Assembly (NCBI GenBank): GCA_949752735.1
Contig: OX457037.1
Coordinates: forward strand, 34,672,956-34,736,955
Length of the DNA: 64,000 nt
Direction of reading: 5' to 3'
From: Lumbricus terrestris
Lineage: Eukaryota; Annelida; Clitellata; Crassiclitellata; Lumbricidae
A program made the translations under genes and the position numbers. The notes below the pieces were generated by a model. It was not told the origin of the DNA, searched no databases, and saw only the letters and a list, made by a program, of their open reading frames with translations. This document shows positions 45,501 through 48,695 of this stretch, one piece after another. Every line of letters starts with the position of its first letter. The stretch's first letter is position 1.

Positions 45501-47684
45501 TGACGACCGTGAATTACAGGGCATCCAACCCAAACAAGTTTCAGATTTGTGATTGACATCTACAGTCAGGCGGTGTTCTCATGTAGAGTCACTGCTCTCT
45601 TTGAATTAATCCATAGCTTTATAAATCTGGCAATGCTGCTCTAGATGACAAGTCTGAAAATGATGCAACATCATTCTTGGTATACCAGCACCTAAGATAT
45701 AAGAGATAGCAATTCTCTCTGTTCTTTCAGTGAGTTCTCATTAATGTGGAATAACGGGGTTATCTCTTCCTAAAAGTTTTTCCCAAACCATGCTGCGTTC
45801 AAATATAGTTTTCTCGATCTTTCGGTGAAAGAGTGGCGAGATAGCCAATCGTATAAGACCACGTGTGATTTTTCATAACGTTGGTCTGTGTAAATGACTG
45901 TGCTGAACAAACATGACGCAGCTTTGATACAGAATTTCAGCTCAACGATAACGAAGAACGTAGATCGGAGACAATTTCTCGTACAGGTTGTCGAAAAACA
46001 CAGGCACATGTTTTCTAACCACAATTGTGACAATCTTGTTGACATGTGTAAATGTAGAACGTAGAACTGAAGAACAATTTGAGTGCAGTGATGTAGAATC
46101 AGCAGATCAGTATGAGAATAGTAAAAAAATAACGGTCCAGACGTTGATTTGTTGTGTAGCTGCATGGGGTGTGCAATTAAAACTTTACTGTGTGGTCCTA
46201 GGACAAATAGGGGTTGAACCTCACAGCCCCCTCAGAATTTCTTACTATGAAGCAGATGAAGGTATGGAGGAGCTAAAACCACGACTTGTTACATTATCAA
46301 GAGTTTGTAATGACTACTCCCAATGATTAGTTGTGTGTGCACTGATATTGTGTCCAAAGTTCAAAAATCTCAAATTTTTCTCGATTTTGCATTTTTTGAG
46401 CATAAGACTATGCCCAAAATATCCATTGTATCCAATAAAGTTAAATACCTGTTAATTCTACCATTCACGAGCTTTCCAAGGGTAGTAAATTTGTTATAAT
46501 AGGATCAACGATTGGGATATAAAGGCATTTAGAAGTTGGACACATCAGGCGCAAATTATGCCAATATGGGTTAAATTTGGGCGGCTTGAGCCACCCCTAA
46601 ATATTTTTTTAGTGTCATAAAACTTTACAGGTGTTATTATGGGACCATATGGAAACTTTTTAGGGGGACTGCATTTCAAGTTTCTAGAAAAATATTTGTT
46701 GGGACACCCTATTAACTACTAACTGAACAGACAGCTTTATAATTACACGGCGCTAATAGCAGCCTAAAAAGCAAATCCGCCCAACAGGGGCTCGAATCTG
46801 CTACCTCTCGCACTGTACGCCAGCGTGTTATCCATTGCGCTACCGGGCCCCCCAGGCCGGGCCCCCCCAGGCGCGAACGATTACAAAATAATCAGGTTCT
46901 GTGCTTATACAGCGCTACTTTATGTCCTATTCATCGCTGTACTCGGGTGGTATATCGCTTGATAAAATATAATTGTTGCTGAAATATAGACTAATTGTAA
47001 AATGAGTGGTCGGATTGATAAAATATGTATGCTGCTCCGGTGGAATAATTTATAATGCTAAAACGACGGATTGCCATATGCTCCTTTTTAAAACTTATTA
47101 TAATGGTTGCGTAACTATCACTTACTTACTTGCTTTCTCAGGAATATTGGGTTTATTGATCGACGTAGGCAAGAACACTCTACTCTGTCCATTTCTGGTG
47201 CAGCCATATTGTTTACTCGATGCATATCGGCGACCGAGCCGTCGGAAACCTCTACCCTAACTACTCTTGTTTTTAAGGACCAAGAACCTAGCAATCATGG
47301 CTTGCAAATGATTACGTCTTTAGAAATCTAGAACACTAAGGTAGGTAAGACGGCAATTCTGCTCACCATGAGATCGTTCTGTAGACATTCGACAACCGCA
47401 AAGTTGTTCTGGCCAGTGATTTTCCCACAAATTCGGCTAACATCCGCGGCACAGACTGGATCTTCCGACAGTTTCAAAACACGGGGAGCGTTGTTTTTTC
47501 TCCCATCGTCATTGTCATTTTGATCCGAAGCAGCCCTGTCGGGCCTCGCACCCCGACGAGATGGAACTTTACCGAGCGAACCCTTCCCGTCTTCACACTG
47601 GGCGTCATGGAAAACACACGCAGCCATAACGAGAGCACAAAACACAACATGCATGTCGCATATGACACGTAATCCGCCAGCCAT
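5640..47684 (-). CDS. GLG1: Golgi apparatus protein 1 (MG-160/ESL-1/cysteine-rich FGF receptor), 25 coding exons
   Basis: Type I Golgi membrane glycoprotein made of tandem cysteine-rich repeats; relatives bind FGFs and E-selectin and affect growth-factor traffic. Joining the 25 exons listed separately gives 3,555 nt and 1,184 residues, close to the roughly 1,180-1,200 of vertebrate GLG1. Every exon-exon phase matches. Order: signal peptide (about 1-30), low-complexity stretch to about 75, then Cys-rich repeats of the type C-x2-L...C...C...C to about residue 1,125, one transmembrane helix (about 1,151-1,171) and a short basic tail ending RREIKDR, as in vertebrates. The start at 47684 has an A at -3 and G at +4 and leads straight into the signal peptide. 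An in-frame ATG 21 codons upstream is less likely. Odd: an Asp-rich insert (about 690-720) and an apparent gap of about 11 residues after residue 749, possibly an unfound microexon. Introns reach 9.4 kb. Homology recalled from family knowledge, not searched. Confidence 0.93.
5905..6137. repeat. Tetranucleotide microsatellite (ATGT)n with (GCAT)n core
   Basis: About 230 bp of TATG/CATG repeats broken by a few short variants. It abuts the 3' tail of a SINE (6138-6352), so it is most likely the expanded SINE tail. It gives misleading open frames rich in Tyr-Ile-His-Thr or Met-Tyr-Val-Cys. Confidence 0.95.
6138..6352 (-). mobile_element. tRNA-derived SINE, family A
   Basis: On the minus strand a pol III A-box-like TGGTATAGTGG and a weakened B box (GGTTCATATCC) are followed by a conserved body and a 3' end, gggagcgcctctgagtag then cttgaaggggcactataa. 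Same family as copies at 15371, 18760, 22166 and 25300. Confidence 0.85.
6555..6661 (-). CDS. GLG1: GLG1 coding exon 24
   Basis: Residues 1094-1129. [20 protein letters not shown] and [10 protein letters not shown] align with QMSCLMEALEDKRVRLQPEC and NDRIEMWSYAAKV. Acceptor gcttttcag, donor GGG|gtatgt, phase 0. Confidence 0.94.
6819..6979. mobile_element. hAT-type MITE, 161 bp
   Basis: Perfect 14-bp inverted termini CATGGGCGGAGTTT with 8-bp duplications GGTGCTCC at 6811-6818 and 6980-6987. Sister copy at 31193-31437. Confidence 0.92.
7765..7860 (+). mobile_element. Partial SINE, family C
   Basis: Contains gctggcatgaagatcagag and a B-box-like GGGTTCAACATCC, resembling the heads of the copies at 30674 and 41760. 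Only the first part is recognisable. Confidence 0.35.
7928..7989. repeat. Short perfect hairpin (23-bp stem, 16-nt loop)
   Basis: Left arm 7928-7950 and right arm 7967-7989 are exact reverse complements; the loop is AT-rich. Lies in GLG1 intron 23. Could be a tiny MITE or a hairpin RNA source; no evidence of expression. Confidence 0.85.
8372..8492 (-). CDS. GLG1: GLG1 coding exon 23
   Basis: Residues 1054-1094 (split). [19 protein letters not shown] then CSVDLKQHC aligns with EVLNMLKESKADIFVDPVL then CALDIKHHC. Acceptor ttcctgtag, donor AGAA|gtcagt, phase 1. Confidence 0.93.
8859..8981 (-). CDS. GLG1: GLG1 coding exon 22
   Basis: Residues 1013-1053. [20 protein letters not shown] then [11 protein letters not shown]; it aligns with vertebrate ISSLCAEEAAAQEQTGQVEECLK. 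Acceptor gtgtttcag, donor GAT|gtaagc, phase 0. Confidence 0.92.
9690..9905. repeat. GLG1: 18-bp minisatellite abutting the GLG1 exon 21 donor
   Basis: About 12 units of ctgaattaacagcacaga and the variant ctaaataaacagcaaaga. On the GLG1 sense strand the unit carries gtctgtgc, the same bases as the exon 21 donor at 9905. Confidence 0.93.
9906..10007 (-). CDS. GLG1: GLG1 coding exon 21
   Basis: Residues 979-1012. [20 protein letters not shown] aligns with RLSSDCEDQIRIIIQESALD; ends CSDE as in vertebrates. Acceptor ctaacag, donor GAG|gtctgt. The donor hexamer and following bases are the first unit of an 18-bp minisatellite. Confidence 0.93.
10605..10747 (-). CDS. GLG1: GLG1 coding exon 20
   Basis: Residues 931-978. 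[20 protein letters not shown] aligns with DYRLNPMLRKACKADIPKFC; ends [12 protein letters not shown]. Acceptor cctttgtag, donor AAG|gtactc, phase 0. Confidence 0.95.
10800..11120. repeat. Three tandem segments separated by (TTA)n tracts
   Basis: A segment with ttacaaacacaatccccata and aatattttctaataaaact occurs three times, starting near 10,823, 10,968 and 11,089, with ATT/TTA microsatellites between. Intron 19 of GLG1. Confidence 0.9.
11397..11897. repeat. 17-bp minisatellite, about 29 copies
   Basis: Unit gcatgagaaggtagact with few variants (aaggcaga, gcgtgag). Because 17 is not a multiple of 3 and the unit has no minus-strand stop, all three minus frames stay open for 184-195 codons. Intron 19 of GLG1; not coding. 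Confidence 0.96.
12002..12131 (-). CDS. GLG1: GLG1 coding exon 19
   Basis: Residues 888-931 (split). [18 protein letters not shown] aligns with RFCPEADSKTMLQCLK. Acceptor gtcttatcag, donor AAAG|gtgacg, phase 1. Confidence 0.93.
12333..12712. repeat. Dispersed direct repeat of about 40 bp
   Basis: A stretch with ggcacaaaaatgtcaaacaa and tacccatccactgaaaaa occurs at about 12,336 and again at about 12,665. The sequence between is not recognised. Confidence 0.7.
12800..12882 (+). mobile_element. LINE/SINE 3' tail remnant
   Basis: Carries gcgagaggtgccatataaat followed by (acaat)n, the general plan of the local LINE 3' ends (GCGCCT... GGCGCTATATAAAT plus a short tandem tail). Confidence 0.4.
12971..13036 (-). 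CDS. GLG1: GLG1 coding exon 18
   Basis: Residues 866-887. [15 protein letters not shown] aligns with LDYTLMRVCKQMIK. Acceptor gttttaaag (weak tract), donor AAG|gtgaat, phase 0. Confidence 0.9.
13157..13442. mobile_element. Inverted-repeat element, decayed MITE
   Basis: Termini CAAGGCCATAGCCAGGATTT and the reverse complement of a right end reading tagatacggccttg match over the first 10 bases with one change, and both contain ggggtgttt inside. No clear target duplication, so age or boundaries are uncertain. Confidence 0.55.
13651..13722 (-). CDS. GLG1: GLG1 coding exon 17
   Basis: Residues 842-865. [19 protein letters not shown] aligns with IIECLKENKKQLSTRCHQK. Acceptor gtctttag, donor GAG|gtaagc, phase 0. 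24 codons. Confidence 0.93.
14590..14682 (-). CDS. GLG1: GLG1 coding exon 16
   Basis: Residues 811-841. [19 protein letters not shown] aligns with IRLEPDLYEACKSDIKNFC. Acceptor ccgtttag, donor GCC|gtatgt, phase 0. Confidence 0.93.
14850..15160. mobile_element. hAT (Charlie-like) MITE, 311 bp
   Basis: Termini CAGTGTTTCCCAACC and CAGTGGTTCCCAACC (reverse complement of right end), with exact 8-bp duplication CGATAGCC at 14842-14849 and 15161-15168. Interior has gcgggccac repeats. Intron 15 of GLG1. Confidence 0.93.
15180..15735 (+). mobile_element. LINE 3' end split by a SINE insertion
   Basis: The left part (to 15370) includes a degenerate version of the LINE segment seen at 20,330 (AFSVV.PSIWN). 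The right part (15581-15735) continues with tttgccatggctgagctggg, the 3' end motif and a gaatgaatga tail. The SINE at 15371-15580 sits between. Confidence 0.6.
15371..15580 (+). mobile_element. tRNA-derived SINE, family A
   Basis: A box TGGTGTAGTGG, B box GGTTCGAATCC, body with gctcagcgcttcggcgtgaa and 3' end ggagcgcctctgagtag, ggggcgctataa, acatacaaacaaa. Inserted into a LINE copy with the same 3' motif. Confidence 0.9.
15865..15982 (-). CDS. GLG1: GLG1 coding exon 15
   Basis: Residues 771-810. [18 protein letters not shown] and [11 protein letters not shown] match vertebrate DVVICLSTTVRNDTLQE and HRVSLKCRRQL. Acceptor tctctgtag, donor AGG|gtaata, phase 0. Confidence 0.96.
16377..16505. repeat. 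67-bp tandem duplication beside the GLG1 exon 14 donor
   Basis: Two copies, starting at about 16,377 and 16,444, share ttacagcaggtgtttctt and gattcaataaagcagt. The second copy ends within 15 bp of the exon 14 donor (16509). Confidence 0.9.
16510..16574 (-). CDS. GLG1: GLG1 coding exon 14
   Basis: Residues 750-771 (split). [13 protein letters not shown] aligns with vertebrate FKMACKEDVLKLC. Acceptor tctcgcaccag, donor AA|gtaagc, phase 2. The two codon fragments join to Lys with exon 15. Confidence 0.88.
16796..17046 (-). mobile_element. RTE-like LINE 3' coding end
   Basis: Open for about 75 codons on the minus strand: [44 protein letters not shown] and a stop at 16815-16817. This is a C-terminal tail of a non-LTR retrotransposon. 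Intron 13 of GLG1. Confidence 0.75.
17985..18322. repeat. About 20-bp minisatellite beside GLG1 exon 13 donor
   Basis: Roughly 16 diverged units of cactcaaattgtgcattaa. It ends about 30 bp from the exon 13 donor (18350). Older than the other arrays, judging by unit divergence. Confidence 0.9.
18351..18563 (-). CDS. GLG1: GLG1 coding exon 13: Asp-rich insert plus Cys repeat
   Basis: Residues 679-749. The first half is a charged run of K then D/E with six Asp in a row, encoded by GAT/GAC triplets; the second half, [19 protein letters not shown], matches vertebrate DLMECLIQNKHQKDMNEKC. Acceptor ctgaatag, donor CTG|gttagt, phase 0. About 11 residues expected after HHQL are not in this or the next exon. 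Confidence 0.9.
18690..19060 (+). mobile_element. Foldback-family fragment interrupted by a SINE
   Basis: gccagaagtaagaatttt and attttacaggcttaaaggca on the left, and attcatatttacatacaatg, gccaaatttca on the right, match the arm of the palindromic element at 38131-38910. The SINE at 18760-18986 lies between the two parts. Confidence 0.65.
18760..18986 (+). mobile_element. tRNA-derived SINE, family A
   Basis: A box TGGTGTAGTGG, B box GGTTCGAATCC, body gctcagcgcttcggcgtgaa, 3' end ggagcgcctctgagtcgaga, ggggcgctataa and (caaa)n tail. One of the best-preserved copies. Confidence 0.92.
19209..19358 (-). CDS. GLG1: GLG1 coding exon 12
   Basis: Residues 629-678, beginning [19 protein letters not shown] (vertebrate ELECLQDHLDDLVVECRDI) and ending FWDKYCP. 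Acceptor tggttgtag, donor CCG|gtaagg, phase 0. Confidence 0.95.
19558..19960. mobile_element. Terminal-inverted-repeat element, 403 bp
   Basis: Ends share TGCTCCAGCAAAAGGAGGCG in opposite orientation near both boundaries (GTGACC... and ...GACAC), flanked by ATAT on both sides. AT-rich interior without coding content. Superfamily not assigned. Confidence 0.75.
20055..20195 (-). CDS. GLG1: GLG1 coding exon 11
   Basis: Residues 582-628. [19 protein letters not shown] then EKCSDKT aligns with AMDVKLDPALQDKCLIDLG-KWCSEKT. Acceptor gtgtttcag, donor GAG|gtacgt, phase 0. Confidence 0.96.
20270..20545 (+). mobile_element. LINE 3' end
   Basis: Frame [17 protein letters not shown], then [19 protein letters not shown] and stop, matches the reverse-transcriptase C-terminus of L2/CR1-like LINEs (AFS...P.LWN.LP...LK..LF). 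Followed by ggagcgcctctgagtag, ttgaaggggcgctatataaa and a (gaat)n tail. 5'-truncated. Confidence 0.8.
20705..20885 (-). CDS. GLG1: GLG1 coding exon 10
   Basis: Residues 521-581. [18 protein letters not shown] and VFACLYRHL match vertebrate KLDPVLYRKCQGDASRLC and VFSCLYRHA. Acceptor tgtgtgtag, donor AAG|gtgaga, phase 0. Confidence 0.95.
20940..21902 (+). CDS. Partial reverse transcriptase of the RTE-like LINE
   Basis: An intact 320-codon frame whose first Met lies in flanking DNA, so the start is accidental. Real LINE sequence begins near residue 6. Palm-domain motifs from QG..LSP onward and YADD are present, but the endonuclease and fingers are lost; it cannot be an autonomous element. Confidence 0.7.
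   Translation: MAKIVRKYFRIFCIKKGVRQGCNLSPCLFNILAEQIMRKTLAGFAGGFRIGGRTINNLRYADDIVLLATTPEELQELVKQVASAAEEYGMSINVTKTKVMTNTEEVLETVVGTEKLEQVNSFVYLGSRIAKDGNCVNEVKSRLAMGMTVMTKLTKIWKNKSISIDTKLRLMKALVWPVATYGCEAWTLKKDEEKRIQAFENKCIRKLMRIPWTKMMTNEQVYMSAGARRGLLAHTKIRKLRYFGHSMRQQNDSIESSIMTGFVEGNRGRGRPRISWIDNVLNWTGLVGSDLMRAARDRRLWTLKIHSCSQPSRCDDGDMT
20956..21910 (+). mobile_element. 5'-truncated RTE-like LINE with 13-bp target duplication
   Basis: Perfect direct repeats GCTAAAATAGTCA at 20943-20955 and 21911-21923 bound the insertion. It ends in (acatg)n. The whole retained coding part is open: [16 protein letters not shown], the YADD catalytic motif ([10 protein letters not shown]), [14 protein letters not shown] and the tail [10 protein letters not shown]. 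Antisense to GLG1 in intron 9. Confidence 0.93.
22166..22383 (+). mobile_element. tRNA-derived SINE, family A
   Basis: A box TGGTGTAGTGG, B box TGTTCGAATCC (one change), body gctcagcgcttcggcgtgaa, 3' end ggagcacctctgagtaga, ggggcgctata and (aaac)n tail. Intron 9 of GLG1, plus strand. Confidence 0.92.
22444..22643. repeat. GLG1: 25/28-bp tandem array that copies the GLG1 exon 9 donor
   Basis: Eight copies of tcaagtacctgaagt start at 22444, 22472, 22500, 22528, 22553, 22578, 22603 and 22628. The last is the true junction of exon 9. On the sense strand each unit repeats acttcag|gtacttga, giving seven extra donor-like sites at 22451, 22479, 22507, 22535, 22560, 22585 and 22610. Confidence 0.96.
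22636..22737 (-). CDS. GLG1: GLG1 coding exon 9
   Basis: Residues 487-521 (both ends split). [19 protein letters not shown] then [10 protein letters not shown], matching vertebrate MILSCLMEHL...LQYFISRDW. Acceptor ttcctgtag, donor AG|gtactt. The last 8 nt and the donor are the first unit of a tandem array of eight copies (see repeat at 22444). Confidence 0.92.
23249..23370 (-). CDS. GLG1: GLG1 coding exon 8
   Basis: Residues 447-487 (split). Reads [18 protein letters not shown] then [17 protein letters not shown], aligning with vertebrate LIQETDPGADYRID...CESVIQTACKHIRSGD. Acceptor taataaaaag has a weak pyrimidine tract; donor AG|gtattt, phase 2. Confidence 0.9.
23607..24205. mobile_element. 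hAT-type non-autonomous element, 599 bp
   Basis: Termini CAGTGTTG / CAACACTG and perfect 8-bp duplications ATAGAACC at 23599-23606 and 24206-24213. Both ends carry subterminal repeats of agtaaaagtaa / ttacttttact. No coding content. Intron 7 of GLG1. Confidence 0.93.
24270..24511 (-). CDS. GLG1: GLG1 coding exon 7
   Basis: Residues 366-446. [19 protein letters not shown] matches the vertebrate SGLHRKGRTLHCLMKVVR. Acceptor tgttttcag completes the split Gly codon; donor GCG|gtaggt, phase 0. Confidence 0.95.
24690..25290 (-). mobile_element. Dispersed repeat with LINE-like 3' end and (CATA)n tract
   Basis: Starts with aatacaatttatatagcgct; contains gaatactgttccatgcagtg, common in LINE 3' regions; then the plus-strand motif ggttattgtaaggcgctata and tandem acatac / atgt repeats to 25,288. 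Composite of at least two insertions; boundaries not resolved. Confidence 0.5.
25300..25516 (-). mobile_element. tRNA-derived SINE, family A
   Basis: On the minus strand B box GGTTCGAATCC is intact and the A box is degraded (gatagtgtaggg). The 3' end lies beside the (ATGT)n tract at 25235-25288, which is probably its grown tail. Confidence 0.85.
25628..25817 (-). CDS. GLG1: GLG1 coding exon 6
   Basis: Residues 303-366 (last codon split). [18 protein letters not shown] aligns with CREALTTRQKLIAQDYKV. Acceptor gttgtag, donor GATG|gtaaac, ends phase 1. Confidence 0.95.
25900..26030. repeat. AT-rich tract of taattaa / gaatttaatt units
   Basis: Irregular repeats of ttaattaa and atgaatttaatt, partly self-complementary. 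Intron 5 of GLG1, about 80 bp from the exon 6 acceptor. Confidence 0.8.
26427..26672 (-). CDS. GLG1: GLG1 coding exon 5
   Basis: Residues 221-302, with [13 protein letters not shown] and [15 protein letters not shown], nearly identical to the vertebrate repeat (LYFACRDDRERFC, AGEGRVYKCLFNHKF). Acceptor cttttccag, donor GGT|gtaagg, phase 0. Confidence 0.96.
26695..26750. repeat. (AATC)n microsatellite near GLG1 exon 5 acceptor
   Basis: About 13 units of caat, starting 22 bp from the exon 5 acceptor (26673-26674). On the sense strand it reads (ATTG)n directly ahead of the pyrimidine tract. Confidence 0.93.
26991..28469. mobile_element. hAT-type element, 1,479 bp, non-autonomous
   Basis: Termini CATAGGCGTAAC and GTTACGCCCATG (one mismatch) with perfect 8-bp duplications GCCCTAAG at 26983-26990 and 28470-28477. 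Sub-terminal caccaccacttt blocks at both ends. Inside, at 27675, a second hAT-like terminus CAGAGGTTCTCAAACTG has no visible partner. Confidence 0.85.
29035..29395. repeat. Pyrimidine-rich tract on plus strand
   Basis: About 360 bp dominated by C and T (ctcttcctcttc, cttcttcttcttcttcttc). No coding similarity; open frame of 135 codons here reflects composition. Intron 4 of GLG1. Confidence 0.8.
30674..30955 (+). mobile_element. tRNA-derived SINE, family C
   Basis: Head ggggcggtgcggtggctgat then tggtaacacgctggcacgaa (A-box-like TGGCTGATTGG) and a degraded B box, body with gcaggtaaccttgggttcgg and acctaccgccgatgtatgg. Diverged copies at about 39750 and 41760. Confidence 0.65.
31193..31437. mobile_element. 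hAT-type MITE, 245 bp
   Basis: Perfect 14-bp inverted termini CATGGGTGGAGTTT and exact 8-bp duplications GTCTTTGG at 31185-31192 and 31438-31445. Same family as 6819-6979 in opposite orientation, with a longer interior. Confidence 0.93.
31513..31734 (-). CDS. GLG1: GLG1 coding exon 4
   Basis: Residues 147-220, including [16 protein letters not shown] (vertebrate IIFSDYRLICGFMDDC). Acceptor gttctcag, donor GCG|gtcagt (weak but the only phase-0 choice that joins exon 5). 74 codons. Confidence 0.9.
32145..32231 (-). CDS. GLG1: GLG1 coding exon 3
   Basis: Residues 118-146, [15 protein letters not shown]... matching vertebrate LLWNYKLNLTTDPKF. Acceptor ttgttgtag, donor gttaga, phase 0. A minisatellite begins about 35 bp upstream of the acceptor. 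Confidence 0.92.
32264..33150. repeat. 18-bp minisatellite with higher-order duplication
   Basis: About 48 units of accaaaggaccatccata and variants (attcata, aaccata, cacagaa). A block including atcatccaaaacaaaagga and acaaatgttcata occurs twice, about 420 bp apart, so part of the array was duplicated as one unit. Gives misleading frames with LVMDGP or TKGPSI repeats. About 30 bp from the GLG1 exon 3 acceptor. Confidence 0.95.
33250..35806. other. GLG1 intron 2, mostly unique
   Basis: AT-rich sequence without recognisable genes. A LINE 3' remnant lies at 34370-34870. Open frames of 62-101 codons on either strand show no family features. Confidence 0.5.
34370..34870 (+). mobile_element. LINE 3' end remnants
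   Basis: Starts with ggcacgacgttaaactgcat. It ends with a reading [12 protein letters not shown] in one frame and [13 protein letters not shown] in another, then a (gat)n tail. The last part resembles the 2925-3100 LINE end. Decayed. Confidence 0.45.
35807..37111. mobile_element. hAT (Charlie-like) element, 1,305 bp
   Basis: Perfect 16-bp inverted termini CAGCGGTTCTCAACCT and exact 8-bp duplications CTCTAAGG at 35799-35806 and 37112-37119. Subterminal gcgaccccttg at both ends. No transposase frame left; a deletion derivative. Confidence 0.95.
37956..37988 (-). CDS. GLG1: GLG1 coding exon 2: 33-nt microexon
   Basis: Residues 107-117, [11 protein letters not shown], matching vertebrate ENEISSDCNH. 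Acceptor ...ttttttag, donor gtgagt, phase 0 on both sides. Flanked by introns of about 9.4 kb (upstream) and 5.7 kb (downstream). Supported by the conserved Cys and by both splice sites. Confidence 0.85.
38131..38910. mobile_element. Palindromic foldback element, 780 bp
   Basis: Outer ends TACAGGGTGGGCCA / TGGCCCACCCTGTA, i.e. CAGGGTGGGCC between TA dinucleotides, as for Tc1/mariner-type insertions. Almost the whole element is two arms of about 385 bp around a centre near 38,522. Each arm holds two direct copies of a roughly 185-bp unit (aagtaagaatttcga, aatttcatcaaaatatttcaa). Confidence 0.9.
39177..39300. repeat. 17-bp tandem repeat plus LINE 3' tail (minus)
   Basis: Four to five copies of atttatttatttcagaa. 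They are followed by atttatatagcgcctcttca and cagaagtgctcccggcccaa, a minus-strand LINE 3' end, so the array is probably a grown LINE tail. Confidence 0.8.
39507..39645. repeat. (AATC)n microsatellite with minus-strand LINE 3' tail
   Basis: About 90 bp of caat/caac/cagc units, then atgcatgtagcaccctttca and tcagaggcactcccggccca, the 3' end motif of the local LINE/SINE set read on the minus strand. Confidence 0.85.
39750..39975 (+). mobile_element. Diverged SINE, family C
   Basis: Shares gggatgtgggatagattccc (B-box region), ggtcgagtcagcc, gtcagatgg and agcagtgct with the copy at 30674. Weak similarity. Confidence 0.35.
40045..40290 (-). mobile_element. LINE 3' end (minus)
   Basis: Minus frame [20 protein letters not shown] then [10 protein letters not shown] and VACTGSASE corresponds to the reverse-transcriptase C-terminus found intact at 51,000-51,400 ([19 protein letters not shown]). 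Followed by the LINE 3' tail. Confidence 0.7.
40390..40570 (+). mobile_element. LINE 3' end (plus)
   Basis: [20 protein letters not shown] then TEAGSASE and stop, with 3' motif gggagcgcctctgagtagtc, gaggcgctgtataaatg and a gaatga tail. Lies head-to-head with the minus copy at 40045-40290, separated by a (GT)n tract. Confidence 0.7.
41760..42010 (+). mobile_element. Diverged SINE, family C
   Basis: Shares acactggcacgaagagcaga, a B-box-like GGATTCAAAACC, aggtcgactcggtc, gcacaggtagccttgggtt and gatcagcacaggg with the copy at 30674. Confidence 0.55.
42568..42659 (+). mobile_element. 92-bp LINE 3' end with 11-bp target duplication
   Basis: Direct repeats GACTGGGCACC at 42557-42567 and 42660-42670 bound it. 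One frame reads [20 protein letters not shown] and stop, the end of an RTE-like reverse transcriptase, then (aaggc)n tail. A second copy of this end lies near 19,070-19,105. Confidence 0.85.
44315..44416 (-). mobile_element. SINE family B, 3' part of a split copy
   Basis: ataataataatatcttttc, cgcctgcaagacgcactgcg and taatcttaaatcttaattaa match the intact sister at 62277-62514 up to ttaactac, where the 2.3-kb hAT-like element begins. Confidence 0.85.
44417..46711. mobile_element. hAT-like DNA element, 2,295 bp, inserted into a SINE
   Basis: Termini TAGGGTGTCCCA / TGGGACACCCTA, inverted similarity extending about 130 bp inward (both ends hold gaaacttgaaatgcagtcc). Exact 8-bp duplications TTAACTAC at 44409-44416 and 46712-46719. 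The interior is large enough for a damaged transposase, but no hAT motif was recognised. Confidence 0.92.
46712..46853 (-). mobile_element. SINE family B, 5' part of a split copy
   Basis: Resumes the SINE after the hAT-like insertion: aactgaacagacagcttt, cggcgctaatagcagcct, and on the minus strand a pol III head with A box TAGCGCAATGG and B box GATTCGAGCCC. tRNA-like head starts ggcccggtagcgcaatgg. Confidence 0.85.
47367..47684 (-). CDS. GLG1: GLG1 coding exon 1: signal peptide and first Cys repeat
   Basis: Residues 1-106. Hydrophobic stretch [12 protein letters not shown] then a probable cleavage site after DAQC, a charged linker, and the first repeat ending [11 protein letters not shown], matching the vertebrate AVLECLQD segment. 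Donor ATG|gtgagc, phase 0. A sequence ending ttcttacag lies just 5' of the start and could be an acceptor of a 5' UTR intron. Confidence 0.93.
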
Positions 47685-48369
47685 CTTGATTTCTGTAAGA
47701 AATTTTACCGGAATCTTAAGCGACGACGACGACACCGTAATAATCACAGCATCTCTACACGCTCAGTTGCAGCAGATGGCGTTAACGGTTGGCTGGCTGG
47801 ATGGTTGGCCATCTGGCGGCAGATGCATATTGATGAAAGAGAGAAAGTAAGTATGTATGCACGCAACTTGGGTGTGTTCTGCGTTTTTCGTAAAACCCTA
47901 AAAGACAAATCTGTGAACGAACGGTCACTAAATGCTCATCACTGCCTTTAGCGAATTGAGCCTGTTACATACTTCTAAAACCCTGGCAATTCTTAAGAAT
48001 ATAGCTCATAAAATAATCGTTTTCAGAGGCCTCCAAAAATGACGTCAGGTAATTTTGGACGATTTTTTGTCTCTCTCCCTCCGAATCCCTCGTCACCACA
48101 GGGGGGGGAATGGCACACCTGCACACTTTCCCTTGAAAAACGAAACCTTTTTAAACTAGACCTATTACTTCATGATTTGAACAAATTTATTTGCGCTGAA
48201 GCAATAATGATCCATAGAGAAACTGACAAATTTACATCTAGAAACCTTCATGAAAGTAACCATGTTCCTAAATTCCTACCTTTCATCTTCAAGTTCTTGC
48301 AAAAAATGTCTGCTGCAAAAATATATGTGAGCATGCGTGGTACAGAATGATGTAATAGCCTAATAAGAG

Positions 48370-48490
48370 TATAAAAATGGCATTTTAGATATAAAGTTTA
48401 GAGACTCTTTGTCTGGAGGGTGTCATCGGGATTGGGAGCACCTCTGATTAGGTTGTACTGTGAGAAGCGTTTTATAAATCCAAAAATAGT
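48370..48490 (+). mobile_element. LINE 3' tail
   Basis: gggagcacctctgattaggt, tgtactgtgagaagcgtttt, ataaatccaaaaatag matches the 3' end of the LINE at 50993-51452. Coding part lost. Confidence 0.7.
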
Positions 48491-48689
48491 ATAGTTTAGT
48501 ATATGTTGTAGAGTTGTTTAAACTCAACATGTTCAGTGCATTCCGACTTGCATGCTACTGTTGCATCCTTTTGTAAAAAAAAACATTTGCCATCCACACC
48601 CGCTATTAACTACTCCTTTCTAATGTAGTTAGGTCCACGTACTGGCCATGACCCGTACCCATGCTCACATAGCTGTTTTATCCCTTGAG

Positions 48690-48695
48690 TTTATT
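48690..48695 (-). terminator. Candidate polyadenylation signal for LATS
   Basis: AATAAA on the minus strand about 0.83 kb past the LATS stop. Sequence match only. Confidence 0.2.

Noticed and set aside
45770..46165. 131-codon minus frame in the hAT-like element
   Set aside because: No recognisable transposase motif; kept only as a question about the element.
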